NCBI RefSeq assembly: GCF_047946665.1
Contig: NZ_CP172312.1
Span: 4,464,001 to 4,528,000, forward strand
Direction of reading: 5' to 3'
From: Allohahella sp002354735
Lineage (GTDB): Bacteria; Pseudomonadota; Gammaproteobacteria; Pseudomonadales; Oleiphilaceae
DNA length: 64,000 bases
Notes under the pieces: generated by a model
Database searches by the model: none
What the model was told of the DNA's origin: nothing
What the model saw: the letters and a program-made list of their open reading frames with translations, nothing else
Position numbers and translations under genes: made by a program
Shown: positions 52,033-61,053 of the stretch, in pieces
How positions within the stretch are numbered: the stretch's first letter is position 1
Layout of the letters: each line of letters starts with the position of its first letter

Positions 52033-55008
52033 TTACCGCGCCTGTAGTTCAAATGGTTGAGCAATTCTGCCTTCACGCTCTTGGCCGCTAGTTTCGGCGT
52101 TATCAACTACGGGTTCATTGGTCGAGATCTGCGCAGGGTCGAGCGAGGTGGTTTCAACCAGTCGCTGATAAACTGCCTTAGACCGTTCGAGGGCAAGCTG
52201 CATGAGCATTTCGTCACTGATTTCAATACTGTCTTCTGCCGCTTGCTTGAGCAGGGCCAAATATTCGGCATCACTATTCTGAGGCGCTTCGGCGTTTTGG
52301 GCATCAGAGTCGGCTTCGCGTGTCCGCTTAGGTAACTCACTGCCTTGGGCTTCGAGATAATCTTCATACGAGGCTATCTCGTTGCCACCCATAAGCTGGC
52401 GACGACCCATCTCTGTCGCCAGCTGCGACTGCGCCAGCGCCGGAGCGTCAACTGCGCGTGAGGCGCGACCAGTCACTCCGACTTTGAGATCCGGTCGCTC
52501 CTTCAATGCTGTAGAGAGACTCTGGATAGAACCCTTGGCGGTTTCTGACAGGGTGCTGGAGCCGGCTTCGAAATCTACTTTTTCGATGTCGTCTCCGCCA
52601 CTGCCGACAAGTCGTCCTATCAGTTTGAATGGCGACTTGACCGCTGTCTTGAGAAGATTGGTGAATGCGTTCCAGATGACTTTGTCGAGAGCGAAATTCG
52701 GATCGCTCAGACTGCCTTTCACTGGCACGTCCAGGTTGATAGTTCCATTGGAGTCCTTCAGTAGTGCAATAGCCAGGCTGACCGGTAGGTCGATGGCTTC
52801 CTTGCTGTCCACCGACTCCCCAAGTGAGAACTCTTCAATAACGATATCGTTTGAGGCATTTAGCTCGCCTGCCTCCACCTTGTAGTCGAGGTTGAGCCTG
52901 AGCTGTCCACGCTGGATCTTGCGCCCGATGTATTTGGCTGCGTAGGGCGACACTGTGGTGAGATGGAAGTTCTTTACCACCAGGCCGAGGTCCAGATAGA
53001 GCTGCTCAGCCAGGGCATTGAGATCCCCCTTGATGGTTACTGTGCCGAATTCGCCGACCGATCCTGCGATATCCACTTCGCTGCGGGCGTCGGGTCGCGA
53101 TGACATGCCGGTGATGGCCCCGCCCAATGATTTCATTGGCAACACCACGGAGGGCTCGATGCTGTTGTCTTCGAAATAGAGGCGACCGTTTTCAAAAAGA
53201 ACGCGCGCGATGTTGATTTCTGCCTTCGGCTCTACTGCGACATCACTGCTACCATTTGAAGCCTCGGGCGCGTCAGTTGGTGTCTCTCCTCCGGCATCTG
53301 GTGTCGCTGGAAACAGCGCCGAAAAATTAGTCTCGCCGGTGTCGTTGATCTTGAATTGCCCGTAGGGCTTGATGGCTGTCAACGTGTCTATAGTGACTAC
53401 TGCTGGTGCAAATTCCGCCCTCATGGGCCCAGTGCGGAGGCTTTTCCAGCCTATGAGTTCTGCCTTGAGAAGAGGGTCTGTGGCATCGAAGTCATCAACG
53501 TCAATGTTGCCAGTGAAATGACCGATATCGCTATCGCCCGTTAGCACCAGTTCACCCTTGCTCGACAGATTGCCCGTGTTTAGCTGCAAGTCGATGAACT
53601 GGCTCACGTAGGCTTGGGCGAGTGGCACGTGGAGCTTTTGAATGGACAGCGCCGTTTCGACTTTTGCTTTTGCAGGCACGATCGTACCCTCAATTTCAAC
53701 AGGTCCTGACTGTTCCGGCGTCATCGATGCGCTGAATGCCTTCTCTTCATCCAGGTTCTGGCTCAGGCCCTGCATCTGCGCGGAAATCTTCTCTACACTG
53801 ATGTTGGCCGGATTACTAAGCGTTCGGTCTATCCAGGTAACACGGGAATCGCTCAGGTCTATGCGTTCGATCTGCCATTCGAAAGAGCCGGCATCTGCAT
53901 TGGCGTCTGCACTTGAGGGCTGGTTTTCAGTAGTGTCAGCCTCGTTTGTCATGCCGGTATAGGGCCATGCCACATTGATCTGGCTCTGCGCATTGCGGAT
54001 AAGCGTGAGGTCTGCAGCAGTGAGATAGGCTTCCTGAATATCGAGATCGGCGGCGTTGTAATCGTAGTCGACGCCCCGCAAGCCCATCTTGCCTATCGTG
54101 CCAAGCTCGACAGTATCGAACGCCTTGGTCTCTGGTAGCTCAACAGCAAGATCGCTGATTTCAGCGGAGGCATCGCTAACCTGAAGATGCAGGGCCTGCT
54201 GTGTATCAGGCTGCCAACTGAAGACATAGCTGGTACCAACATCGAGGCGCCCTGAGCTGACCTTATAGTCAACAAGAGGCTGAACGTAAGGCCAAAGGTG
54301 CGCGAGGTTGAAGCCGGACAATTCGAGCCGCCCATTCGAACGATATGGTTCGGCATCAATAGAGCCCTCCCATTGGACTTTTTGCGACTCACCCAGCGTT
54401 ATGGAAGCGACATAGCGACCATCTCGGCCTTCATAAGTGACGAAATCACTGACAAGAAGGTCTATAGGGCTGATGTCGTGTTGAATTTTGCTGCCTTGGC
54501 TGCGGTCAATTACTTCGACGCGGCCGTCGGTCAGCACGATTTCCTTCAGAAGAATACGTGGCAGCGCACCCGCATCCTGTTGATCCTCGGGCGCGGGCTT
54601 GTTGTGTGCTGCCCAGGCCTTGCCAAAGTTGGTCTGGACGGACTCGTCGATTTCCACCAGCGTGTACAGGTCGTTCAGGTGCGACGGTTCGAGTGTCCAG
54701 GCCCAGTAATACAGCGAGCCTAGATCAAAGTTGATGTAGAGTTCCGAAAAAGAAACGATGGTTCGATCTGAGTCATCCCTCATGTCGAAATCATTCACTT
54801 CGAGGGACATCTCGAAAGGATTGAAGCTGACGTCTGCAGGACCGCCCGTCCAGCCGAAGCGTTGCTCGATGGCGTCTTCAGTATAATTTTTGATGAGGTA
54901 GGGTACGAGGAAAAAGCCGATGAGCGCGTAGAGCAGAATGACGAAGAGTAGCCAGAACAACTTCGACTTGTACCACTGACTGGTTAAAAGGCGAGTGTCT
55001 GGCTTCAT
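52033..55008 (-). CDS. DUF748 (AsmA-like) envelope protein with OmpA-like C-terminal region
   Basis: The 991-residue protein has one N-terminal membrane helix (about 17-38) and a very long periplasmic part. DUF748 landmarks are 'DSRVTWIDRTLS', 'FENGRLYFEDNSIEPS', 'ILLKEIVLTDGRV' and 'LPVSLAIALLKDSNGTINLDVPVKGSLSDPNF', recognised by the LLKD..G.I.LD.PV.G motif near 755-790. A stretch 'EKVDFEAGSSTLSETAKGSI' followed by 'KVGVTGRAS' resembles an OmpA-type peptidoglycan-binding module. AsmA-like proteins are now linked to lipid transport between membranes; a role here is inference. The last ~100 residues are charged and disordered. Confidence 0.85.
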   Translation of the reverse strand: MKPDTRLLTSQWYKSKLFWLLFVILLYALIGFFLVPYLIKNYTEDAIEQRFGWTGGPADVSFNPFEMSLEVNDFDMRDDSDRTIVSFSELYINFDLGSLYYWAWTLEPSHLNDLYTLVEIDESVQTNFGKAWAAHNKPAPEDQQDAGALPRILLKEIVLTDGRVEVIDRSQGSKIQHDISPIDLLVSDFVTYEGRDGRYVASITLGESQKVQWEGSIDAEPYRSNGRLELSGFNLAHLWPYVQPLVDYKVSSGRLDVGTSYVFSWQPDTQQALHLQVSDASAEISDLAVELPETKAFDTVELGTIGKMGLRGVDYDYNAADLDIQEAYLTAADLTLIRNAQSQINVAWPYTGMTNEADTTENQPSSADANADAGSFEWQIERIDLSDSRVTWIDRTLSNPANISVEKISAQMQGLSQNLDEEKAFSASMTPEQSGPVEIEGTIVPAKAKVETALSIQKLHVPLAQAYVSQFIDLQLNTGNLSSKGELVLTGDSDIGHFTGNIDVDDFDATDPLLKAELIGWKSLRTGPMRAEFAPAVVTIDTLTAIKPYGQFKINDTGETNFSALFPATPDAGGETPTDAPEASNGSSDVAVEPKAEINIARVLFENGRLYFEDNSIEPSVVLPMKSLGGAITGMSSRPDARSEVDIAGSVGEFGTVTIKGDLNALAEQLYLDLGLVVKNFHLTTVSPYAAKYIGRKIQRGQLRLNLDYKVEAGELNASNDIVIEEFSLGESVDSKEAIDLPVSLAIALLKDSNGTINLDVPVKGSLSDPNFALDKVIWNAFTNLLKTAVKSPFKLIGRLVGSGGDDIEKVDFEAGSSTLSETAKGSIQSLSTALKERPDLKVGVTGRASRAVDAPALAQSQLATEMGRRQLMGGNEIASYEDYLEAQGSELPKRTREADSDAQNAEAPQNSDAEYLALLKQAAEDSIEISDEMLMQLALERSKAVYQRLVETTSLDPAQISTNEPVVDNAETSGQEREGRIAQPFELQAR

Positions 55009-55094
55009 CTTCGGGCTCCTCAGTTAGCGGGGTTGCCTGCTGACTGGGGACCCAGCAAGCCTACTGAGTCATACTCCGAAAACCGAGGATAGGA

Positions 55095-56435
55095 TCAGAA
55101 CAGATAGCCCAGCTGGAAAGCTGCGCCCGTTGAAGACTCGCCTACAAAGGCAGCCAGATCAATTCTGGTGCCGCCCGGACTAAAGCCAAGCCCGGCGCTC
55201 AAGAGGGTATCCTGGTCGATATCACCGCCTTCGGCGCCACCGTGTCTGAGATTCTTGCTGAATCCACCGCGCAGGTGCAGCCAGTCGAGAGGACTGTATT
55301 CACCGCCGATAGCCAGCAGTTGGCGGTCCCCCTCGAAGCCAACCCCCTCGCTACGGGTAAGGTCCAGCTCCGCAGTCACAACATAGTTTTCGCCGGTATA
55401 GCCAAGGCCCGCCTGAACTTGCGGATTGAGCTCCATTGTATTGCCGCCCGCTGTTTCAAAATCGTAGGGAACGATGTTCTTGATGACCAGCGCGAAGGAC
55501 ATCGCTTCGAGACTATCGAGTTGAGCAGAGGCGCCCAAGTCCATATTGAACACGGTCTTCTGTTCTTCAGATTCTCCGGCATCGAAATCATTTTCGTCGA
55601 ACGAGTTGGCGTTGGCGGTGTAATCGAAGGTGCGGACGTGCTGCAGTTTCGGCGCTGCGCCAACCTGAAGATTCATCGTGTTCAGCCTGAAATTATGCCC
55701 ATAGGCAATACCAACTTCAGCGATCGCTATACCAAGAATGCTGGCGTTGGACCGCGGGTCATCAGTAGGTCGCTCCAGATCCGCATCAAGACCAGAAGTA
55801 TCGTTGGCGTCAGCTGCATCGAGTGCTGCCTGAGCCGCATCGATGACGGCGTTGACCGTGCCCGAATCGTTATATCTTGAGATGCCGTTGAGTTCGACGT
55901 TGGTGCCTGCGAAGACTGCGTAGCCAGGTTTGTCACCTCCGGTTCTCGACAGTGCGGTGCCCAGGCCCAATCGCACCTGCAGAGCCTCACGGTCTATCTC
56001 ACCGAGGCTGGCGTCGACAGCTCTGGCCTTCTCTATGGCATTGGCGAGAGCATCGCGTGCTTCTGCTTCAGTCGCACCGCTATTGCTACCATTGAAGGCA
56101 TCAACGGCGTTGACGAATTCGTCCCAGCGATCGTTATCCTGGAAATCGTCAATGTTGTCGACCAGGTCCTCATCCATCGCTGCACTGACACGCAAAGACG
56201 GCAGTAATAGGGCGGTGCGGCGTTTGTCCCGGGCGCTCGGCATAGCCAGCAACGCCGGGTTCAGAAATGGGGCTGCCAGGGGATTTTCGATGGCGATGCC
56301 TGTCCTGCCCATAGCCGCCGATCTGGCATCGGAGAAGCCACGGGGTGCGGCGGACACGTTGACGGCAGTGGCGGCGAGGCAGACTGCCAAAGCGTTGATG
56401 GCGAAAAATTTCGGGTTTGAAGCAGCATTATTCAT
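55095..56435 (-). CDS. TraF-like outer-membrane beta-barrel protein (PF13729 type)
   Basis: The 446-residue protein, starting at ATG 56435, has a signal peptide cleaved near 'VSAAPRGF'. The mature part opens 'SDARSAAMGRTGIAIENPLAAPFLNPALLA', recognised by GRTG.A..NP..A...NPALLA, the entry of FadL/TraF_2-type barrels. C-terminal strands such as 'EYSPLDWLHLRGGFSKNL' and a final 'AAFQLGYLF' with terminal Phe fit outer-membrane insertion. Databases call this family 'conjugal transfer protein TraF', but there is no conjugation gene here, so the name is probably misleading. It lies ~86 bases upstream of the DUF748 gene on the same strand. Confidence 0.75.
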   Translation of the reverse strand: MNNAASNPKFFAINALAVCLAATAVNVSAAPRGFSDARSAAMGRTGIAIENPLAAPFLNPALLAMPSARDKRRTALLLPSLRVSAAMDEDLVDNIDDFQDNDRWDEFVNAVDAFNGSNSGATEAEARDALANAIEKARAVDASLGEIDREALQVRLGLGTALSRTGGDKPGYAVFAGTNVELNGISRYNDSGTVNAVIDAAQAALDAADANDTSGLDADLERPTDDPRSNASILGIAIAEVGIAYGHNFRLNTMNLQVGAAPKLQHVRTFDYTANANSFDENDFDAGESEEQKTVFNMDLGASAQLDSLEAMSFALVIKNIVPYDFETAGGNTMELNPQVQAGLGYTGENYVVTAELDLTRSEGVGFEGDRQLLAIGGEYSPLDWLHLRGGFSKNLRHGGAEGGDIDQDTLLSAGLGFSPGGTRIDLAAFVGESSTGAAFQLGYLF

Positions 56436-56537
56436 AGGCGTCGGCACAAGGTCTGATTCTGAAAAGAGATAAGCTGAAAGCCTAGCACTCACCGAAGCCA
56501 AGACAGGCTGTAGTTGCAAAAAGCAACATTTCCTTAC

Positions 56538-56589
56538 TGCACCGCATCGGTGCGGAAGGCGACATCTTGTCGTGCACCAGATTGGCATG
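56538..56589 (+). promoter_or_regulatory. NtrC-type enhancer sites upstream of nirB
   Basis: Site 1 (56538-56554) is TGCACC-GCATC-GGTGCG, matching the NtrC consensus TGCACC-N5-GGTGCA in 11 of 12 fixed positions. Site 2 (56573-56589) is TGCACC-AGATT-GGCATG, with a perfect left half and a weak right half. The sites start 35 bases apart. They lie about 180-220 bases upstream of the expected transcription start, a usual enhancer distance. Confidence 0.7.
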
Positions 56590-56736
56590 CGACCGAGGTG
56601 CGACTCAATTTGGACCGCTTCCCCCGTGGTGTCTGCATCAACTTAGTGCGAAACACCCCTTTCCAAAGAGGCTTGAAGTTCTTAACTATATTCTATGTGA
56701 TTGATATTTAAGGGTTAAAGTGCGTTTCGTTTAGGC

Positions 56737-56752
56737 TGGTCTGGATATTGCT
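56737..56752 (+). promoter_or_regulatory. Sigma-54 (-24/-12) promoter of the nir-nas operon
   Basis: TGGTCTG-N4-TTGCT matches the sigma-54 consensus TGGCACG-N4-TTGCW at the invariant GG (56738-56739) and GC (56750-56751), which are separated by exactly 10 bases. Transcription would begin near 56763, about 35 bases before nirB. With the NtrC-type palindrome upstream this implies nitrogen-limitation control. Confidence 0.75.
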
Positions 56753-56797
56753 GTATGGGAGGTAATCAATTCGGTATGGCTATTATTCGAGGCAGAC

Positions 56798-59350
56798 ATG
56801 AACCAAACCCTTCCTTCGCAGCAGCACATCGTCGTGGTCGGCAACGGCATGGTCGGCCACAAGTTTGTTGAGTCGCTTGTCGAAGCCATTGCAGCCGGCG
56901 ATGCGGATCAAGATTTCAAGATCACAGTGCTGGGAGAAGAGCCCCGCGGCGCCTACGACCGAGTGCAGCTTTCCAAGTACTTCTCCGGCACCACTGCCGA
57001 AGAACTCTCACTGATCAGGCCTGGCTTTTACGAAGACAACGCGATCGATCTGCGACTGAATGCGTGTGTAGCCCACATCGATTCAGCGCAATCGCGGGTT
57101 ACCCTGAAGTCTGGCGAAATTGTGCCTTATGATCAGCTGGTGCTCGCTACTGGCTCCTACCCCTTTGTTCCACCATTCCCAGGACATGATCGGGCAGGCT
57201 GCTTCGTCTACCGCACCATCGAAGATCTCGACGCGACGATTGCAGCGTCGAAAGGCAAGAAGGTTGGTGTCGTCGTGGGGGGCGGCCTGCTTGGTCTCGA
57301 AGCTGCCAAAGCGCTCAAGGATCTGGGGCTTGAGACCCATGTCGTCGAATTCGCACCACAGTTGATGGCCGTGCAGCTGGATCGCCAGGGCGGTACCCTG
57401 CTGCAGCAGAAGATCGAAGAACTCGGCGTGGATGTGCACTGTTCGAAGAACACCAAAGAGGTCGTCGATGGTGAGGATTGTGCTCAGCGCATGATCTTTG
57501 CGGACGGCAGTCACCTCGAAACCGACATTATTCTGTTTTCCGCTGGCATTCGGCCACGTGATGAACTCGCAAAACAGTCCAGGATAGAAGTAGGGCCGCG
57601 TGGTGGTATCGTGGTCGATAACCAGTGCCGCACTTCGCTCCCTAATGTTTATGCCATCGGTGAGTGCGCACTCTGGAACAACCAGATTTTCGGCCTGGTC
57701 GCCCCGGGTTATCAGATGGCCGAAGTGCTGGCGAATCATCTGCTCGGCAGGGCATCGTCGTTTACCGGCGCAGACATGAGTACCAAGTTGAAACTTCTCG
57801 GTGTGGACGTGGCCAGCATCGGCGATGCGCATGGCAAGTCGGCTGGTGCGAAATCCTACACCTGGCTCGATGAAGATGCGCAGACCTACAAGAAGATCGT
57901 AGTGAGCCAGGACAAGAGGCACCTGCTCGGCGCGATCCTCGTCGGCGATGCCGACAGCTACGGTGCGCTGCTGCAGTACATGCTCAACGCCATTGAGTTG
58001 CCAAAAAATCCAGAGCAACTCATTCTGCCATCGTTCGGCGATGCGCCTGTTGGACTGGGTGTGGATGCGCTGCCAGCGACCGCACAGATCTGCTCATGTC
58101 ACAACGTAAGCAAGGCGGATATCTGCAGCGCTATCGAAGGTGGGGAGACCCAACTTAGCGGGCTGAAGAGTTGCACCAAAGCAGGCACAGGCTGTGGCGG
58201 CTGCACAGCCTTGCTGGGCCAGGTACTGAACAACGAGCTCGAAAAGCTCGGGATGGAGGTCAACCGCGATCTCTGCGAGCACTTTCCGCACACCCGTCAG
58301 GAGCTCTATCACCTTGTGCGGGTGGGCAATATCCGACGCTTTGAAGACTTGATTGCCAAGCATGGTCGCGGTCGCGGCTGCGACATCTGTAAACCTACGG
58401 TCGGCTCTATTTTTGCGAGCTGCTGGAACGAATACGTGCTCGAAAAAGAGCATGCCGGCCTTCAGGACACTAACGATTATTTTCTCGGCAACCTGCAAAA
58501 GAATGGGACCTACTCGGTTGTTCCGAGGATAGCCGGCGGCGAGATCACACCTGAGAAGCTTATTGTGCTCGGGGAGATTGGTCGTGACTTCAATCTATAC
58601 ACCAAGATCACCGGGGGCCAGCGCGTCGATCTTTTCGGCGCCAAGCTCAATGACCTGCCACAGATCTGGAAATTGCTCATCGACGCTGGTTTCGAGACTG
58701 GCCATGCCTATGGCAAATCCATGCGAACCGTGAAGTCGTGTGTCGGCAGTACCTGGTGCCGCTACGGCGTGCTCGACAGCGTCGGTATGGCGATCAGGAT
58801 CGAAAATCGCTACAAGGGCATCCGCTCTCCGCACAAATTCAAGCTGGCGGTATCAGGCTGCACGAGAGAGTGCGCCGAAGCCCAAAGCAAGGACGTGGGC
58901 GTCATCGCCACGGAAAATGGCTGGAACCTCTACGTAAGTGGCAACGGCGGCATGAAGCCACGGCATGCTGATCTGCTGGCAACCGGACTGGATGACGAGA
59001 CCCTGTTCAAGTACATCGATCGCTATCTGATGTTCTACATCAAGACCGCGGATCGGCTGCAGCGCACGAGCACCTGGCTGGACAACCTCGAAGGCGGCCT
59101 GGACTACGTGAAGGACGTCGTCTGCAACGACAGCCTGGGCATCGCCGAGGAACTCGAGGCGCAGATGCAGTATCTCGTTGACCAGTATCAGTGTGAGTGG
59201 AAAACGACCATCGAAGACACTGAGAAGCTCAAGCGCTTCCGTCACTTCGTCAACAGTGAGCAGCACGATGAGGAAGTGCTCTTCGTGGAGGAGCGGGGGC
59301 AGATTCGTCCAGCGAATAACCAAGAAAGGATCCTGGCCAGATCAGCTTGA
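56798..59350 (+). CDS. nirB: Assimilatory nitrite reductase [NAD(P)H] large subunit
   Basis: NirB reduces nitrite to ammonium using NAD(P)H, FAD, Fe-S and siroheme. Its 850 residues show an N-terminal FAD/NAD(P) reductase (GNGMVGHKF at the start, 'GVVVGGGLLGLEAA' near 160), a BFD-type [2Fe-2S] domain with Cys432, Cys434 and 'GTGCGGC', and a C-terminal sulfite/nitrite-reductase part whose siroheme-[4Fe-4S] ligands are Cys648, Cys654, Cys688 and Cys692. The ATG at 56798 has AGG 5 bases upstream. It is the first gene of nirB-nirD-reductase-nasA, downstream of a sigma-54 promoter. Confidence 0.97.
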   Translation: MNQTLPSQQHIVVVGNGMVGHKFVESLVEAIAAGDADQDFKITVLGEEPRGAYDRVQLSKYFSGTTAEELSLIRPGFYEDNAIDLRLNACVAHIDSAQSRVTLKSGEIVPYDQLVLATGSYPFVPPFPGHDRAGCFVYRTIEDLDATIAASKGKKVGVVVGGGLLGLEAAKALKDLGLETHVVEFAPQLMAVQLDRQGGTLLQQKIEELGVDVHCSKNTKEVVDGEDCAQRMIFADGSHLETDIILFSAGIRPRDELAKQSRIEVGPRGGIVVDNQCRTSLPNVYAIGECALWNNQIFGLVAPGYQMAEVLANHLLGRASSFTGADMSTKLKLLGVDVASIGDAHGKSAGAKSYTWLDEDAQTYKKIVVSQDKRHLLGAILVGDADSYGALLQYMLNAIELPKNPEQLILPSFGDAPVGLGVDALPATAQICSCHNVSKADICSAIEGGETQLSGLKSCTKAGTGCGGCTALLGQVLNNELEKLGMEVNRDLCEHFPHTRQELYHLVRVGNIRRFEDLIAKHGRGRGCDICKPTVGSIFASCWNEYVLEKEHAGLQDTNDYFLGNLQKNGTYSVVPRIAGGEITPEKLIVLGEIGRDFNLYTKITGGQRVDLFGAKLNDLPQIWKLLIDAGFETGHAYGKSMRTVKSCVGSTWCRYGVLDSVGMAIRIENRYKGIRSPHKFKLAVSGCTRECAEAQSKDVGVIATENGWNLYVSGNGGMKPRHADLLATGLDDETLFKYIDRYLMFYIKTADRLQRTSTWLDNLEGGLDYVKDVVCNDSLGIAEELEAQMQYLVDQYQCEWKTTIEDTEKLKRFRHFVNSEQHDEEVLFVEERGQIRPANNQERILARSA

Positions 59351-59394
59351 GCTATTCACGACACCAAACCCCAAGGCAACAGGAGCATGAGACC

Positions 59395-59739
59395 ATGAGT
59401 AACTATATGACAGTCTGCAGTGTCGACGACATTATCGGCAACCTTGGTGTGAATGTGCTGGTAGACCGCCGACAGGTGGCGATATTCATCATCGATAACC
59501 AGCCATACGCGCTGTCGAATTTCGATCCGTTCAGTAAGGTGAACGTGCTGTCGCGAGGCATCATCGGCGATTTGAAAGGCGAGCTGGTCGTGGCCTCGCC
59601 AGTCTATAAACAGCACTTCTCACTAACGACTGGCCGCTGCCTGGAAGATCCCTCAGTGAGCATACCTGTCTATCAGGTGAGAATTCAGGATGGTCTGGTT
59701 CAGGTGTCTACCGCAGTCGAGGCTTCGGCGGCAGCGTGA
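59395..59739 (+). CDS. nirD: Nitrite reductase [NAD(P)H] small subunit
   Basis: NirD is the small subunit of NirBD. Starting at ATG 59395 (AGGAG 8-13 bases upstream) the protein has 114 residues. It has the Rieske-like fold but lacks the Cys/His iron-sulfur ligands, as is normal for NirD: the core is 'VLVDRRQVAIFIIDNQPYALSNFDPFSKVNVLSRGI', recognised by the NFDPFS.A.VLSRGI motif. The frame is open to 59347, but those 16 extra codons lie over the nirB stop and ribosome site. The stop overlaps the next GTG start by four bases. Confidence 0.95.
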   Translation: MSNYMTVCSVDDIIGNLGVNVLVDRRQVAIFIIDNQPYALSNFDPFSKVNVLSRGIIGDLKGELVVASPVYKQHFSLTTGRCLEDPSVSIPVYQVRIQDGLVQVSTAVEASAAA

Positions 59740-61046
59740 GCAGCGTGGCGCAGCCGTCTGGAGCGAGTAGGCGGGCACTTGTCATCATCGGCGGTGGTAT
59801 GGCCGCGATTCGTCTGCTCGAGGAACTCGAACGCTACGATGATGTTCGCTACGACGTCACGATATTTGGCGACGAGCGGCACTTTGGCTATAACAGGATT
59901 CAGCTCTCACCGGTCCTGGCGGGCGAAAAGCGCAGCGACGAACTGGCACTGAAGCCTGAGAACTGGTATCAGCAGCGAGCAGTACGGGTATTGTCGGGCG
60001 CAAAGCACAAGGTTGTCGCGGTCGATAGAGCGCGAAGGACAGTTCGGACCATTGAAGGGTACGTTTATCCGTACGATCGACTGGTGTTTGCCAGTGGCTC
60101 CAAACCTGCGTTGCCACCATGGTTTAGTACAGTCAGCAGTGATCCGGCACTCATGGCATTTCGCTCGCTCGACGATGTCGAGCGCATGCAGGCGCTCGCC
60201 TCAGCCAAGATGGCTTCGAATACAGGAGCGCCATCAGCCGTCGTCGTGGGCGCAGGTTTGCTCGGGCTGGAAGCAGCCTATGGTCTGAATAAACTTGGCT
60301 TCAGTGTCACCGTCGTTCATCGGGCCACTACCATACTGAACCGTCAGCTGGATGGCACCGCCGCCCGGCTTCTGCAGAAGGCGCTCGAGGCTAGCGGCGT
60401 GCGTTTCGAACTCGAAGCGAACATCAGCAGCGTTGAGCTGATCGAGTGCGCGGGACGCAAACATGCGGTTAAATCAATATCTTTTATCAACGGACGAAGC
60501 CTTGGTGCTGAGCTACTGGTGGTAGCGGTAGGTATCACACCTGAGGACGAGCTCGGACGACACTGCGGCCTGCAAACGAGCAGCGGCATTGTGGTGAATG
60601 ACTGTATGCAAACCAGCGATCCGGCGATTTACGCCATCGGCGAATGCGTCAGTCACCGCCGCACCAGTTTCGGCATGGTAGCGCCGCTTTATGATCAGGC
60701 CAGGGTATGCGCCAATCACCTCGGAGAGCGTGGCTACGATTATTTTGTACAGCGGCCATTGTCAGCCCGTCTGAAGATCTCCGGTATCAATCTCTTCTCG
60801 ATGGGGGATATCAGTGAGACCTCCAGCGGTACTGCCAGGCCAGAAAGGCGGGAAATGCTGCTATCCGTTCCAGAGGCTGGTATTTACAAGCGGTTGATCA
60901 TCACCGGTGGTGCGCTTGCTGGGGTGGTCCTCTACGGCGACACCCGGGATGCCGGCTGGTACCAGTCCCTGATCGAGAGCGGCCACAGCGTTGAAGCCTT
61001 TGCAGATGCGCTGCTCCACGGTCAGCGTTATCTTGCTGCAGCCTGA
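59736..61046 (+). CDS. NAD(P)H/FAD-dependent reductase, probable electron-transfer partner of NasA
   Basis: This 436-residue pyridine-nucleotide-disulfide oxidoreductase-type protein has FAD-binding 'LVIIGGGMAAIRLLEEL' near the N-terminus, NAD-binding 'AVVVGAGLLGLEAAYGLNKLG' seen as GxGLLGLE near residue 170, and 'IYAIGECVSHR' closing the FAD domain. It resembles the reductase half of NirB and the small subunit called NasC in Klebsiella (NasB in Bacillus), which passes electrons from NADH to the nitrate reductase. It has no Fe-S domain of its own; NasA carries one at its end. The start is GTG 59736, coupled to nirD. I leave the symbol blank because naming differs among species. Confidence 0.85.
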   Translation: MSSVAQPSGASRRALVIIGGGMAAIRLLEELERYDDVRYDVTIFGDERHFGYNRIQLSPVLAGEKRSDELALKPENWYQQRAVRVLSGAKHKVVAVDRARRTVRTIEGYVYPYDRLVFASGSKPALPPWFSTVSSDPALMAFRSLDDVERMQALASAKMASNTGAPSAVVVGAGLLGLEAAYGLNKLGFSVTVVHRATTILNRQLDGTAARLLQKALEASGVRFELEANISSVELIECAGRKHAVKSISFINGRSLGAELLVVAVGITPEDELGRHCGLQTSSGIVVNDCMQTSDPAIYAIGECVSHRRTSFGMVAPLYDQARVCANHLGERGYDYFVQRPLSARLKISGINLFSMGDISETSSGTARPERREMLLSVPEAGIYKRLIITGGALAGVVLYGDTRDAGWYQSLIESGHSVEAFADALLHGQRYLAAA

Positions 61047-61053
61047 TCCTCTG

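Noticed and set aside
55095..56435. Conjugation (tra) function suggested by the TraF-like family name
   Set aside because: No relaxase, coupling protein or mating-pair genes are nearby; the sequence has outer-membrane barrel features.
56583..56601. Candidate sigma-54 promoter near TTGGCATGC
   Set aside because: The GG and GC dinucleotides do not have the required 10-base separation; the element at 56737-56752 does.
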